Shown here: positions 32,340 to 43,073 of the stretch, one piece after another
Numbering within the stretch: position 1 is the first letter of the stretch
Layout of the letters: each line of letters opens with the position of its first letter
Assembly: GCA_907165275.2 (NCBI GenBank)
Contig: OU015677.1
Location: forward strand, 5,208,001-5,272,000
From: Zygaena filipendulae
Taxonomy: Eukaryota > Arthropoda > Insecta > Lepidoptera > Zygaenidae
Length of the DNA: 64,000 bases
Direction: 5' to 3'
Notes under the pieces: model-generated
Database searches by the model: none
What the model saw: only the letters and a program-made list of their open reading frames with translations
Told to the model about the DNA's origin: nothing
Translations under genes and position numbers: made by a program

Positions 32340-32450
32340 TAGATGATAGATTATTCATGTAAAATAGGATAAATACTTATAAAAGGGTAAAATAGGGTAA
32401 ATAAAAACTTATAGTAGGGTAAAATAGGATAAACAGGTATTTACCCTATT
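32340..32450 (+). repeat. Short tandem repeat of 'aaaataggataaat'
   Basis: At least four imperfect units of 'gtaaaatagg(g/a)taaata..cttata' are present between 32358 and 32448. Confidence 0.5.
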
Positions 32451-32493
32451 TCGGACATAATCATTGATTTCTTTTCAAATGAAATATCCCTAA

Positions 32494-32718
32494 CCGCCGC
32501 ACTCAGAGTCGACTTTAATGATTACTTAGTTAAGTATAGATTTTTAAAACAAAACTGCCGGAATCAGAGACGTTCAGTAAATTCATGTTGGTTGGCATTT
32601 AATAAGATGTAACTTAAATAGTTAAATGCCAATCAACATTAATTTATTAAACTTATCTTTTGTTTTAAAAATCTATACTTAACTGAGTAATCATTAAAGT
32701 CGACTCTGAGTGCGGCGG
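32494..32718. mobile_element. Foldback MITE family E, copy 1
   Basis: 225 bp, nearly palindromic end to end (CCGCCGCACTCAGAGTCGAC and its complement), with TAA on both sides (32491-32493, 32719-32721). Copy 2 is at 41787-42023. Confidence 0.85.
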
Positions 32719-33033
32719 TAAGAGATATTATGTATTTTATAGTAGATGGCGCAAGTTATATAAATATTGGGCTAGAGAAGCGACTCTGCATCGATTGTAG
32801 GCACATTTTCGTACAACATACAATATCCTAATATTTTTTTTATCCAAAAACCAGTATAAATTTATCTGTAATTGTTAGTATATTCTTCTTCTTCTTTAAT
32901 AATGGCGTCTATAATTATAAAATAATTTTTATCATAGATTCGAGAACTACAGGCCCAACTTTACAAAAATATATTTGTAAATACTACATAGATACATATT
33001 ATTTTATCGTGATAATGTCCAAGGGTTATTATC

Positions 33034-33292
33034 TTCTTCTGTATATTATATCTTTGTCCTGATTGACTGACTGACGGACCAACGCACAACCTATACCGCT
33101 GATCATAGAGACCTGTAACTTGGAGGTTGTGTTCTTTATAATACGTAGACAGCCAATAAGAAGGGATTTTTGAAAATTCAGCCCCTAAGTAAATAGTTTA
33201 TAGGCAGGAGACGTAACTTAAGAACAGATTTTGCGGAATTCCCGAGGGAACTCCCAAATTATCGCGGGTAAAACCGCAGGGGACAGCTAGTT
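33034..33292 (+). mobile_element. Helitron-like subfamily C, copy 1
   Basis: The interior reads 'ccaacgcacaacctataccg..gagacctgtaacttggaggt' and ends CGCGGGTAAAACCGCAGGGG..CTAG. Related: 36245-36370 (fragment in Cdk4 intron 4), 52621-52860 and 58693-58930 (-). The Cdk4 poly(A) signal candidate lies just beyond it, at 33298-33303. Confidence 0.65.
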
Positions 33293-33513
33293 GTCAATTT
33301 ATTCGTAACTAAAAATTAAGGCACACACACACTATCATCATAGTCAGCGGCGCATTGACCGAAAATCTGCTTCCGAATGGAGCTAAAGCTAACTCGTTTC
33401 GCCGCAAATCAGCCGCTGATTGAAAGTGTAAGCGAGCGTTGTTTGCCCGCAAACTGCGTACTGGACGCGTACTCTAATATATTCTAATGAATATTGGACG
33501 CTAACACATACAC

Positions 33514-36500
33514 TTATAGGACGGGCTCCTCAGTGAAGTAGGGGTGTTCGAGGCAGTCCAAGGCCGTGAGACGCTTCTTCGGATCGAATAGGAGCATCCG
33601 CTGGAACAATCAATTGTTATAATTAAATAAATAAACCTTTGCAAAATTAAAAAAAATACCCGTTCAACCCTTGCATAATCAATAAAAGACGCGCCCCTGG
33701 CACCAAAAACGTAATGTTACGTTACTAACTAATCCATTGCACTGTCTTCAATGATATTTAAGCATTCCCAACAAAAGGAAAAATCCTAAGGCGGTCGCAG
33801 ATTTTTTTTCTGAATAAAATGATGGAAAAAAAAATAAAAAAACGCTTTTTTTATTTTTTGAGGCTTACAGCAAATATAATACGTTTTCCAACGTCGATAT
33901 ACGCGTCGTCACCTGTATAAGGTCCGTACTCCATAAATGTACGTATACAATATACGAGTCATCACCACCTTTACAAGGTCTGTATATGCATGTATACGAG
34001 TCGTCACTAGCTTTACAAGGTCTGTATATGCATGTATACGAGTCATCACCACCTTTACAAGGTCTGTATATGCATGTATACGAGTCGTCACTAGCTTTAC
34101 AAGGTCTGTATATGCATGTATACGAGTCATCACCACCTTTACAAGGTCTGTATATGCATGTATACGAGTCGTCACCACTTTTAAAAGGGCTGTATATGTA
34201 CGTATACGCGTCATCACCTGTATGAGATCCAGGGCGTGCGGGTGTATCCTCGGGAACACGTCCTCGAAGTGGTGCGGCGGGTACTCGGGGAAGCTGTCGA
34301 GCAGCACGCTCGCCTCGGCGGGCCACTCGTGCCGCGGCGGCCGCCCGAACAGCCTGCGCAGGAGACGGACACAGTTGTACAGTAGCCGGGAAGGGGGTGC
34401 CGAGCCGAAATTGTATCAAATGTGTCCAGTTGTACAATAGCCGGGAAGGGGGTGCCGAGCCGAAATTGTATCAAATGTGTCCAGTTGTACAATAGCCGGG
34501 AAAGGGGGTGCCGAGCCGAAATTGTATCAAATATGTTCAGTTGTACAATAGCCGGAAAGCGGGTGCCGAGCCGAAATGGTATCAATCAATCAATCAAAAA
34601 TATCTTTATTCAAGTAATCCTTTACAGGCGCTTTTGAATAGTCATTCAATGATACAACAGTAACAGTAATACTAATGATAAAAAAAAGATGGATGGATTG
34701 CATCATCCGGCGTCAATGTGTATACTTATTAGATAAAATAATTAACTATTTTGATCAAATTCTAATTTACAAATCATTAAATTATTAAATAATTAAATTA
34801 ATCAAATAATCATTTCCAAAATATCAATAAATAAATAAAATAATTAAGTCTATGCAGACTTATCGCTCATGTAAGCGTCCGTAGTGTAGTACCCTTTTTT
34901 TAATAAAAAACTTTTTATGGTACTTTTAAACTTTCCAAATGGTAGATCCAAAATAGATTTGGGAATTCTATTATAGAAATGTACACCTTGAACCGTAAAA
35001 GCGCGGTGAATCTTTTGCAATCTAAATGATGGCAACATTAAATTGTCTTTGTTTATTGTATTAAAACCATGCACGTTGCTATGTTTATTATAGCAATGTA
35101 TGTTTTGACGCACATAAATTACACAATTATAAATATACTGTGAAGCTACTGTCAGAATCCCAATTTCTTTGAACAACTCTCTAAGAGAAATGCGAGTGTT
35201 CAACTTGTAAATGGATCTTACTGCTCTCTTTTGAAGAATGAAAATAGTCTCAATGTTAGCTGCTTTTCCCCAGAGCAGTAAGCCATAAGACATTACGCTA
35301 TGGAAATAGCTGAAATATACAAGGCGCGCAGTTTCAACATCTGTTAATAGACAGATGTGTCCAGTTGTACAATAGCCGGGAAGAGGGTGCCGAGCCGTAG
35401 TAGTATCAAATGTGTGAACTGTGGAATAAACTTAACACAGACAGTATTTTGCCTAAAACTGAAAAGCAGTACTATCTACATAATATAGAAATCATATCCA
35501 GAGTCAATAATTGACAAACCTGGTCGCAGTATTTCTGCCATAGATAGGGCATGCAGGTTCGTTGCCGACTTGGAATGGCGATGGGGATAGTAGTTAGTGT
35601 AGCTCACCTGAACACCTGGTGCAGCTGGTCCGAGTCGGAGCAGCCGGGCAGCAGCGGCGCGCCCAGGTGCAGCTGCGCCAGCACGCAGCCCGCCGCCCAC
35701 ACGTCCACCGCCGTGTTGTACGCGAGCCCCAGCAGCACCTCGGGCGCGCGGTACCACAGCGTCACCACCTGCACGCACCACACCACACACACATCACATC
35801 ACAAACCTAATATATACAAGGTGTGGAAAAATTTGCTGCAAATATTTACAGGGTTGAAAGTATACACCGTTTAAACGTTTAAACATGAAATAAAAAAAAT
35901 TTTTTTTTTTCGAACATAATAAATCAATCAAAAAGAAAAGGCGCTTGCCGCTCAATCGCTTTACTCACACATCGCCACGCGCCGCTATCTTAAGATCAAT
36001 GACCTCGGTCGGGCTGATCAGCTGATGCACTGCGCGCTGTGTGCGTGGCGCGCGCCTTGTATACGTATGTATTAATGAGCTACGTGTATTGTGTACCTTG
36101 TGAATGTAGTTGTAATGTTTTTTCAATGAAATTATTTTCCTCATATTCTGTAAAACTAGCAAACTTATATTATTTTTTTCGCTCATCCTGTTTGTTATAA
36201 GGTATACTTTCAGCCCTGTAAATATTTGCAGCTAATTTTGCTTACATATAAAATGTTTTGTCCTGAATGACTGACTGACAGATCAACGCACAACCTAAAC
36301 CGTTGGTCGTAGACTTGAAACTTGGAAGGTGTGGCTCTACAAGACAGACTGAAAACTAAAATTTTGGACACTAGCCTCTTAAACCTACTTAGTAATAAAT
36401 TTGATTGTTATTTATCCTCACCACAGTGGTAAGCCTCATTTCCATGTCATATGTCTTGGCGAGACCGAAATCCGCCAGCTTGATGCGACCGGCGGCAGTG

Positions 36501-38712
36501 ACCAGCAGGTTGTGGGGCTTGAGGTCCCGGTGGACTATCCGGTGCGAGTGGAGGAAGTCCACACCAGATAGGATGTCGTACGACATGCTCTGAAACAAGT
36601 GTTGTGTTGACGTTAATCGAAAACAGAGTAATCTGCGTTTTAATGTGTCACTTATTACTTTATAATAAGTATAAATAACAAAAAAAAATAAACATGAATA
36701 GTCTAAAGTAAAAATCTAGGACCAAAATCCTTGTGAAGTCGAAGACAAGACAAAAAATACAATTACATACAGATACATAAATAATTACTCTCACAGATAA
36801 TAATATATGTATAATTAGTACCTTGACAAATATATATAATTTCCTTGACAGAAATTTTATAAGTAATTTGACAGATATTTATACTTACCCTGACAGAAAT
36901 ATAATTAGTGATTTGACAGATATATAATTACCCTGACAGAAATATAATTAGTGATTTGACAGATATATAATTACCCTGACAGAAATATAATTAGTGATTT
37001 GACAGATATATAATTACCCTGACAGATATATAATTAGTACCTTGACAGAATGATACATAATTAATTACCCTGACAGAAATATAATTACCCTGATCCTATT
37101 TTCTGACAGTGGCATCTGCACTTTCTTCAGATACAAATCCAGGTCTTGCTCCACATGCTCAAACACCAGGAACAGAACTAGCTGCTGATCTTTTGTCACG
37201 TTGGGTCCGCCATGGCATACATCCAACAGTCTGCAAAAAGAAGTGTTGTATACATTCATTAAACAAGACAGTTGGATTCCCCACAATTTAGTTGATGATA
37301 TCTCTACTTTCTAGTACATGTGTAATCATCAGAAATATGGTCATTACAGCTACCATAAAGACACTAAAACATTTAAAACTAGCTGTGCCCCTTGATTTTA
37401 CTCATGTAAGTTTCGGACATTCAGCAAGCGACAGACCAAGCAAGTCTCAACTGAGATTGGTCCTGTGCCATACTCATCCATATATCAACATGGAATATAC
37501 ATATAGATATCTCAACTTGTTATCTCTGAACTTGCCTCACTATATTAGGATGCCTATATGTCTCTAACTGCCTCAACAATGCAATTTCTCTAAGTGTTGA
37601 TAGAGGAATTCCATCATCGGTCAATGCTACTTTGACTTTCTTCATAGCAACTATTTGACCACCATTGTAGAGGTCTCTCGCTTTGTAAACCGTTCCATAA
37701 GCTCCTGAAAAGAAAAACATGGAATTCATGAAGAAACCAGCACAAGCAGCACCTATAATAGGTTTTAAAAGAAAGTTCATACAATATTTAAAGGTACAGT
37801 AAGAGTGGATGATTGACATATAAAAACAGAACAAGCCCTTTCTACTTAAAATAGATTGAAAAACAGAGTGTCTCAAGACCTAAGTTGCAAATAATGTAAG
37901 CTAGATCTCTTAGCTAAAATTTGGCAGGTATAGTGTATATAGACATCAGCTAAGAATGGATTCCATAGAGTTTCCATTAATGAATGCAGGTGAAAACCCA
38001 GCAAACAGTTAGCATAGTAGTAGTAGTAAAGTTTGTAATTCGGGAACTATTTATTTATTTATTTACTAGTTTGTGATCACAGGTACGGTCCAGTTGTGTT
38101 ATGGAATGGAGTTTTGAATTTAGAACCGTTATTTAAAAAAATTAAGCCTTTTGTTTCGGTTTAAAGTTTTTGACGTGTTGTTCTTGAATAAAATATCTGC
38201 AACTAGCTACATCGAATTTCTATATGATCTCAAACCTGAACCTAATAAATATATTTTTTAACATCGTGCGATATTTTACAAAGTATAGTAAGTAACTGGT
38301 ACTGAACCAATTCTAATAATTCTTTGACTGATAGGAAGCTGCGGTAATCCATTGGCATAGAATACATTGACATAGATGTAGGTAGTTCACGAGTTCCTTT
38401 TCCTTAATCCATACATACCTAGCAATGCAATTTACTAATTTGAAAATGGATCTGCTAAATTTAACGTCTCTGGGCATGGTGGATAGGTTTGGCATTAATT
38501 TGTGGGTTAGTTACTAAAATACCTCTTTTACGATTAAAGAATCTAACCGCCAACCGGCACATGCAGTTTTGAGGTTAGAACTTACCCGTTCCTATAACAT
38601 TTAATTCCTCGTACTTCTTTGTGGTGTGAAATAACCCGCTGGCATCACTAAAATAAGCGTTGGCTGGTGCATTTTTGGATGAACTACCGCTTTGGCTGGT
38701 CTTATCCGACAT
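33514..38712 (-). CDS. Cdk4: Cyclin-dependent kinase 4/6, complete, seven coding exons
   Basis: A G1 cyclin-D-dependent kinase that phosphorylates Rb-family proteins to start S phase (known role of the family). Coding exons: 38712-38586, 37704-37536, 37230-37089, 36589-36422, 35768-35608, 34353-34218 and 33600-33514 (TAA). They total 990 bases (329 residues) and every phase matches. Visible motifs: Gly-rich loop GTGAYGTV at 41-48, ATP lysine in VAMKK (K64), PSTAIRE-type helix PLSTLRE (76-82), HRDLKPHN (166-173), DFG (186-188), activation-loop [14 protein letters not shown] with the likely activating Thr200, and a C-terminal [10 protein letters not shown] like fly Cdk4. The N-terminal extension of about 33 residues is Ser-rich. 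Intron 2 has a GC donor; the other introns are GT-AG. Exons 5 and 6 are much richer in G+C than exons 1-4. A TCAGT initiator-like site lies at 38870-38866 (-). Confidence 0.97.
33898..34217 (-). repeat. Cdk4 intron 6 minisatellite, 42-bp units
   Basis: The GTATAC motif recurs at 33992, 34034, 34076, 34118, 34160 and 34202, exactly 42 bp apart, plus diverged units to about 33898. Two unit variants alternate, giving an 84-bp higher-order pattern. Read on the gene strand, each unit contains GTAAAG followed by GTGGTGATGAC or TAGTGACGAC, matching the exon 6 end ATACAG|GTGATGAC. The array starts at the donor itself. As 42 is a multiple of three, several frames stay open on both strands. Confidence 0.95.
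34366..34587. repeat. Cdk4 intron 5 tandem array, about 56-bp units
   Basis: Four units of 'agttgtacaatagccgggaa..ggtgccgagccgaaattgta' run head to tail. The array begins about 13 bases from the exon 6 acceptor (AG at 34355-34354). A fifth unit is at 35353-35412, beyond a LINE insertion. Confidence 0.9.
34588..35352 (-). mobile_element. 5'-truncated LINE inserted in the intron 5 array
   Basis: The - strand frame 35293-34850 (147 residues, [20 protein letters not shown], ending AYMSDKSA) has the look of the C-terminus of a Jockey/CR1-type reverse transcriptase (motifs [25 protein letters not shown]). The 3' end has a short (GATT)n tail at 34584-34598. The insertion splits one array unit between 'tatcaa' and 'atgtgtcc'. 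Most of the element, including the catalytic part of the polymerase, is absent. Confidence 0.75.
35831..36240. mobile_element. MITE in Cdk4 intron 4
   Basis: The ends are inverted copies of ATTTGCTGCAAATATTTACA..GGGTTGAAAGTATAC (35831-35868 and 36197-36240). The interior is CG-rich ('gcgcgcc') and holds a 73-residue frame with no recognisable domain. Confidence 0.7.
36813..37088 (-). repeat. Cdk4 intron 3 minisatellite carrying donor copies
   Basis: Units of about 42-43 bp ('ccctgacagaaatataatta..gtgatttgacagatatataa') run up to the exon 3 donor. On the gene strand the true junction ATCAGG|GTAATTATATTTCTG is copied as GTCAGG|GTAATTATATATCTG. Copies lie near 37068, 37016, 36973, 36931 and 36888; the last reads GTCAGG|GTAAGT, a better donor than the real one. 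Confidence 0.9.
37534..37535 (-). promoter_or_regulatory. GC splice donor of Cdk4 intron 2
   Basis: The exon end GTGAG is followed by GCAAGT. Only this cut joins in phase to ACTGTTGGATG to give HPNIVRLLDVC, the conserved Cdk sequence. The nearby GTGAGG would break the frame. Confidence 0.85.
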
Positions 38713-39790
38713 AACTATATGATGCAAGCGGTTTTTATGGTCAGCTACACACTCCACACTCCACAGGCGAAAAAATTGTTTAATTGTTATGTAGACCAAC
38801 TAGCTCTTTTACAATTATTTACATGCTCTAGTTATTTTATTCAGTTTGTGTAAAATAACGAATTAACTGAACGTAGTTTATTCTCTTTGGAATTTTATTA
38901 ATATATTGTAAAATTTATTTATATTCCGAATCCGAATTCGACCTGTGATTTTTGTATTTTGTTGTTGTATTGAGCTTTGACACTTGACAGTTAATGACAA
39001 ATAATTTTTTTTTTTTTTTTAACATCATTGACACGAGGCTGTCATTTTGGTGGAAAGTGGAAACTGAAAACCTGAAAACCCAAATTTAATTTTTGTGCAG
39101 ATAATTTTGTTGTGTATCTCTCAGACGAAATAAAATTTTAAAGGAATAAAATCTAATTATTAAATATTATTTCAATGTGCATCCTCTAATACTTAATGTG
39201 CAAAAAAAACCGCCAGTATAAATTTTATTGGCCAAAATTGTAAGTTGGTACCTACCTAAACAAATTCACTTTATATTTGGTTGTTACAGATGACTTTTAA
39301 TTTTAATAGGTATTTTTTTAAGAACTTAAAAAAAGTGGCGGAACCTTTGTCACAGGTTCCTACTAAAAACTTTCATGATACGATGATTTCTAAAATATTA
39401 TGTAGGTAATCACATTTCTAAATTGCTTTTTTCTCTATTCTATTAGCGTGAAGGTGTGAATAGTGAACCGTCCCGACCATATTGATAACGTAGGTCTAGT
39501 TAATTTGTGACGTTAGGTAGCCTCCTACTCTAGATTCAGTAGCGTTCAAATGTTTTTGTCATTGGTACAAGCGCCATCTTTTGTTGAATAGATACACCAA
39601 CATTGGAAGATGAAATACATACCTATTACGTAGCATTAAACTTCCAGCTCCTTTTCGATTTTATTAGGCAAAAATAATAATCATCGTCATTCTGGGCGCA
39701 ACTCTTTTAGTAGCCTGCAAATGTTTTTAATTTCGCCACTGTAACTATAGTCAGCGCCATCTCTTGTTGTACATTGGAAAATAAAAAGAA
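38713..39790. other. Region upstream of Cdk4
   Basis: The Cdk4 5' UTR/promoter should lie in the first 200-300 bases. Further out are AT-rich sequence and two poly(A)/poly(T) runs (39006-39020). No other gene was seen. Confidence 0.35.
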
Positions 39791-39797
39791 TGAAAGA

Positions 39798-39975
39798 CTA
39801 GTCCGCGGTTTCATCTGCAATAATTTCGAAGATCCCGCGGGAGTTCCGCTATAAAAAGGATCCATGCGTTATTCTGATGTATACCTAAGCTTAAAGTTTC
39901 ATTAAAATCCTTCAGGTGATTTTGCGTGAAATAGTAACAAACATCCATACCTACATACTTATTACCTACAAATTA
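39798..39975 (-). mobile_element. Helitron-like element
   Basis: 'gactagtccgcggtttcatc' start, 'gatcccgcgggagttccgct', then 'ttattctgatgtata..aagtttcattaaaatcc' as in 54073-54295. Confidence 0.6.
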
Positions 39976-40153
39976 GTAACATTTATGAAGTCCATTCACG
40001 AATAAAATCCAAAATACTCTTTTATCAAAATAGCCGAAATGCATATAAAATAAACTGAATTACTGGTGCCAAATCTAAAAACTACAAAGCCATCGTTCTC
40101 ATAATATCAAAGTAGGTACAATGCACCATGAAAACAAGATACAAAAAGACGGC

Positions 40154-40225
40154 GGGCTCGTCCGGGATTTGAACCCGGGACCTCTCGCACCCGAAGCGAG
40201 AATCATACCCCTAGACCAACGAGCC
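40154..40225 (-). tRNA. tRNA-Pro (anticodon CGG)
   Basis: 72 bases, no intron. The acceptor stem GGCTCGT pairs with ACGAGCC, with discriminator C. The A box is TGGTCTAGGGG, the anticodon stem-loop CTCGC-TTCGGGT-GCGAG, and the B box GGTTCAAATCC. A run of five T follows on the gene strand (40147-40143), a good RNA polymerase III terminator. CCA is not encoded, as usual in eukaryotes. The sequence is as expected for the conserved animal tRNA-Pro; unlike the SINE heads in this window it folds completely. Confidence 0.97.
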
Positions 40226-40599
40226 TTATTACTAGAGCACGAATTTATGCTTCATAATATCCAAGTAGTGATGTAGCTCTACAGTAAGTACGCACTACGC
40301 AACCATCACTGCTTCAAGTGTGGGTAGACTGTACGTAGGTTTCAGTATTATATTTTGATTTTACTATTAAAATATCATGAAATTATAACTAGTGTATGAG
40401 AAATTATAATGTTATATCTAAATTATTTTAGTCAGCATACGTAAGTAATAACATAACGAAAACAAACGTTGTGTTTAGAAAGTTGACGCGCGAAAGGAGA
40501 AAAAAATACCGCTATCTTGGTAGACACCCTATATTGATCTAGCTCTCACACGTACGATTCTGATCTTTCATCTCTTTCTAGCAAATAGCTTGGGAGATT

Positions 40600-40954
40600 T
40601 CATTTCGCGCCGCGGCAGTCGGTATCGGACGCAACTGCGCGCGCATGTTTGAATTAAAATGGCCGCGAATTAAACAATTTAAATTTTACATCCGTGTTAC
40701 ACCAAAAAATAGCCAATTATTGTTTTCAAAAGAGATTTTGTGTGAAATTAATTTTAAAATTTCTAATTAAATTTTTGTGTTTGACCAACAGTCATTATTT
40801 ATACAGTACGTCTTGTGTGTTCGCGTGAAGTAAAAATGTGAAAGTTGGACTTGGTTAGTTCTACGTGTGGTGTTTTACATTTTTGCGACTCACATCCTAC
40901 CCTACCTACTTTTAGTTTACGTTATAAAACAGCTGTTTTTGTTATTCTAATTTT
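40600..40954 (+). promoter_or_regulatory. Candidate promoter and 5' UTR exon
   Basis: A CpG-rich patch (TTCGCGCCGCGGCAGTCGGT, 'gcaactgcgcgcgcatg') in AT-rich DNA is followed by a leader that ends in a strong donor, TTTTG|GTAAGG, at 40954/40955. It could be the first exon of the gene whose signal-peptide exon is at 53676-53933. That link is inference from strand and order only. Confidence 0.3.
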
Positions 40955-41633
40955 GGTAAGGTAATCAATATTTTTGTTTAATCTAATAAAAATAATAATC
41001 TAACTTTTTACTAAATAAATTTAGTGTTATAGTCTAGGTATCATACATTAAAAAGATACTAACTTTGCATAGATAATATACTAACTACTAGAGATTTTGG
41101 TCCGGCGTCTATCGGGCTCGGGCATTTACTCAAAAAAGTCAAAATGTCCGTAAATACCGGACCAAAACCCATCTCTTTATAATAGAATAGACCCTACTGA
41201 TACAGAGCGTCCTCAACATGCATAAAAAATGTGTTCAAAACCTACACCTACATACCTCCGTAACCGGACCTTGCGAGACTAATTGAAAAAGGACTGTCTA
41301 GAAACTGTTTTTGGTTACAGCCTATAAAGGGCTTCCTTTTCTTTACGTAGGTAGCCATTGATTTACTTCTACTTGATTTACTATATATTATGGTATATCA
41401 ATATAGGTAGCACTAAGAATTATTTTTTGGAAATTGTACTTATATGAAGAAGTAAAAACGGGGAAGCAATGAACGGAATGTGGAAAAGAGAAATTTATTG
41501 ACGATATCTGAGATAGTTTTTATTATTTCTTTTTTGATTTGTTTTGTCCTTATGTTAGGACATTTGTTAGGAATTTAGGTAGGTAGGTAACTCATAGCCT
41601 ATAGATAGGTCTATGATATTCTTAGGCTTACTA

Positions 41634-41745
41634 ATATTAGGTACAAATGCGAAAGTGAGTTTGTTTGTTTGTTTGTTACACTTTCACGCCTCAACGGCTC
41701 AACGGATCATCATGAAATTTTGGATACACGTTGTCAGGCTGCTGC
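41634..41745 (+). mobile_element. Helitron-like 5' fragment
   Basis: 'attaggtacaaatgcgaaag', (GTTT)n, 'cggatcatcatgaaattttg'; the 3' end is missing. Confidence 0.55.
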
Positions 41746-41786
41746 GCTGCGGGTGCGTTCCAAGTCACAGTTATGTACATACCTAA

Positions 41787-42023
41787 CGGCCGCACTCAGA
41801 GTCGACTTTAATGATTACTTAATTAAGTAAAGATTTTTAAAACAAAACTGCCGCAATCAGACAAGTTTTATAAATTAATTTTAATTGGCATTTAACTAAT
41901 AAAGTTACATCTCGTTAAATGCCAATTAACATTAATTTATAAAACTTGTCTGATTGCGGCAGTTTTGTTTTAAAAATCTATACTTAATTAAGTAATCATT
42001 AAAGTCGACTCTGAGTGCGGCGG
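41787..42023. mobile_element. Foldback MITE family E, copy 2
   Basis: 237 bp, almost one perfect hairpin, TAA on both sides (41784-41786, 42024-42026). It shares both arms with 32494-32718. Confidence 0.85.
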
Positions 42024-42120
42024 TAAGTAATATAAAAAAGCGCGACAGTTTAATTAGGGATAAAATAATAAAGAATATTTTAACGTATTATATTATTTTT
42101 CTATAGGTAGTATCTACAAT

Positions 42121-42525
42121 AGGGATGTTGACAACTTTTGAAAATCAAAATTATAATTAGTCCGTCAGTTAGAAAATAAAAAAAATAATGGACACGTATC
42201 TTTTGCTTTTTCAAATTAATGAAAATATACATAGATATAGCGCATTAAAGTTAAGGGTGGGGCTCGTGACGTCATTAACCGCTATAATAAGCCCCCATAC
42301 AAACTGCACCTGATACTGCACCTGAAACTGCACGCAGACACCTCTGCCGCCTCCCCTTCGGGGAGGCAGCAAGAGAAGGCCTACTTGTTGCACCGGATAG
42401 TGACGTCACGTGAAATCTCAACTCAATGTATCGCCGTTATTTTTTGATTACGTAAAAAAAGATAAAATACGTGTCCAATATATTATATCTACAAACCGGA
42501 CTAAAAAAAATTAGTCAACTAGCCC
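42121..42525 (+). mobile_element. MITE family F (CRE-bearing), copy 1
   Basis: The ends are imperfect inverted repeats of about 60 bp ('taattagtccgtcagttaga..gacacgtat' and 'atacgtgtccaatat..ggacta'). Two TGACGTCA sites are at 42267-42274 and 42401-42408. An extra 'cctctgccgcctccccttcgg' stretch is not in the other copies. Confidence 0.7.
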
Positions 42526-42959
42526 ATTGATCGAAATAATATAGTACGACAACAATCTCTTATACAATAATATAGTACGGGTGGCAACCCTAATTGGGGG
42601 TAATTTCTGAAACTATAGAAGCAATTATCTTAGAAAGCTTTTTCACTGAGTGACGCAATGCTGAGGTGCGATACTCACACAAGTGTAACCACTTCAGTTT
42701 ACAATCTTTTACACAGGTATCTCTTTGCTATACACTAGGTAGGTACTCCGCCAACTTCTCCCCGTGCTCACCCACTTGTGTGCAACCGTGAAGATTAACT
42801 GTTAGAAATTAATTAATGACGCCAACTGAAGCGACGACAACTTTGCAACGATAATGTAGAGCTGTTATACATTTATCGATTAGTACCCGCCGTACAAGTA
42901 TTGTGGGGGGAAAACAAAATACGCAACTAGGTACATAGCGCTTCTTCGAAGTTTTATCC

Positions 42960-43060
42960 TCGTTACTTTCAGAGTTCCCGCAGGAATTTCGGGTTCAAAC
43001 TACCCTATGTCCTTTTCTGTACTCCTGACAATGTATGCAAAATTTCACCTATATCATAAT
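42960..43060 (-). mobile_element. Helitron-like fragment
   Basis: 'cagagttcccgcaggaattt', 'ctatgtccttttctgtactc', 'atgcaaaatttca'. Confidence 0.5.
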
Positions 43061-43073
43061 ATCATCTATATCT

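Noticed and set aside
33898..34217. CRISPR-like array (regular repeats)
   Set aside because: The repeats are contiguous with no unique spacers, in a eukaryotic intron; it is a minisatellite.
33865..34585. Open frames on both strands across the 42-bp array (up to 190 codons)
   Set aside because: The unit length is a multiple of three, so open frames are expected; only the Cdk4-frame extension from exon 6 has a plausible route to translation.
35965..36186. 73-codon - strand frame in Cdk4 intron 4
   Set aside because: It lies within a MITE with inverted ends and shows no domain.
38712..38801. Longer Cdk4 N-terminus starting MVYITIKQFF
   Set aside because: The upstream residues are hydrophobic and unlike Cdk4 N-termini; the ATG at 38712 gives the expected short Ser-rich extension.
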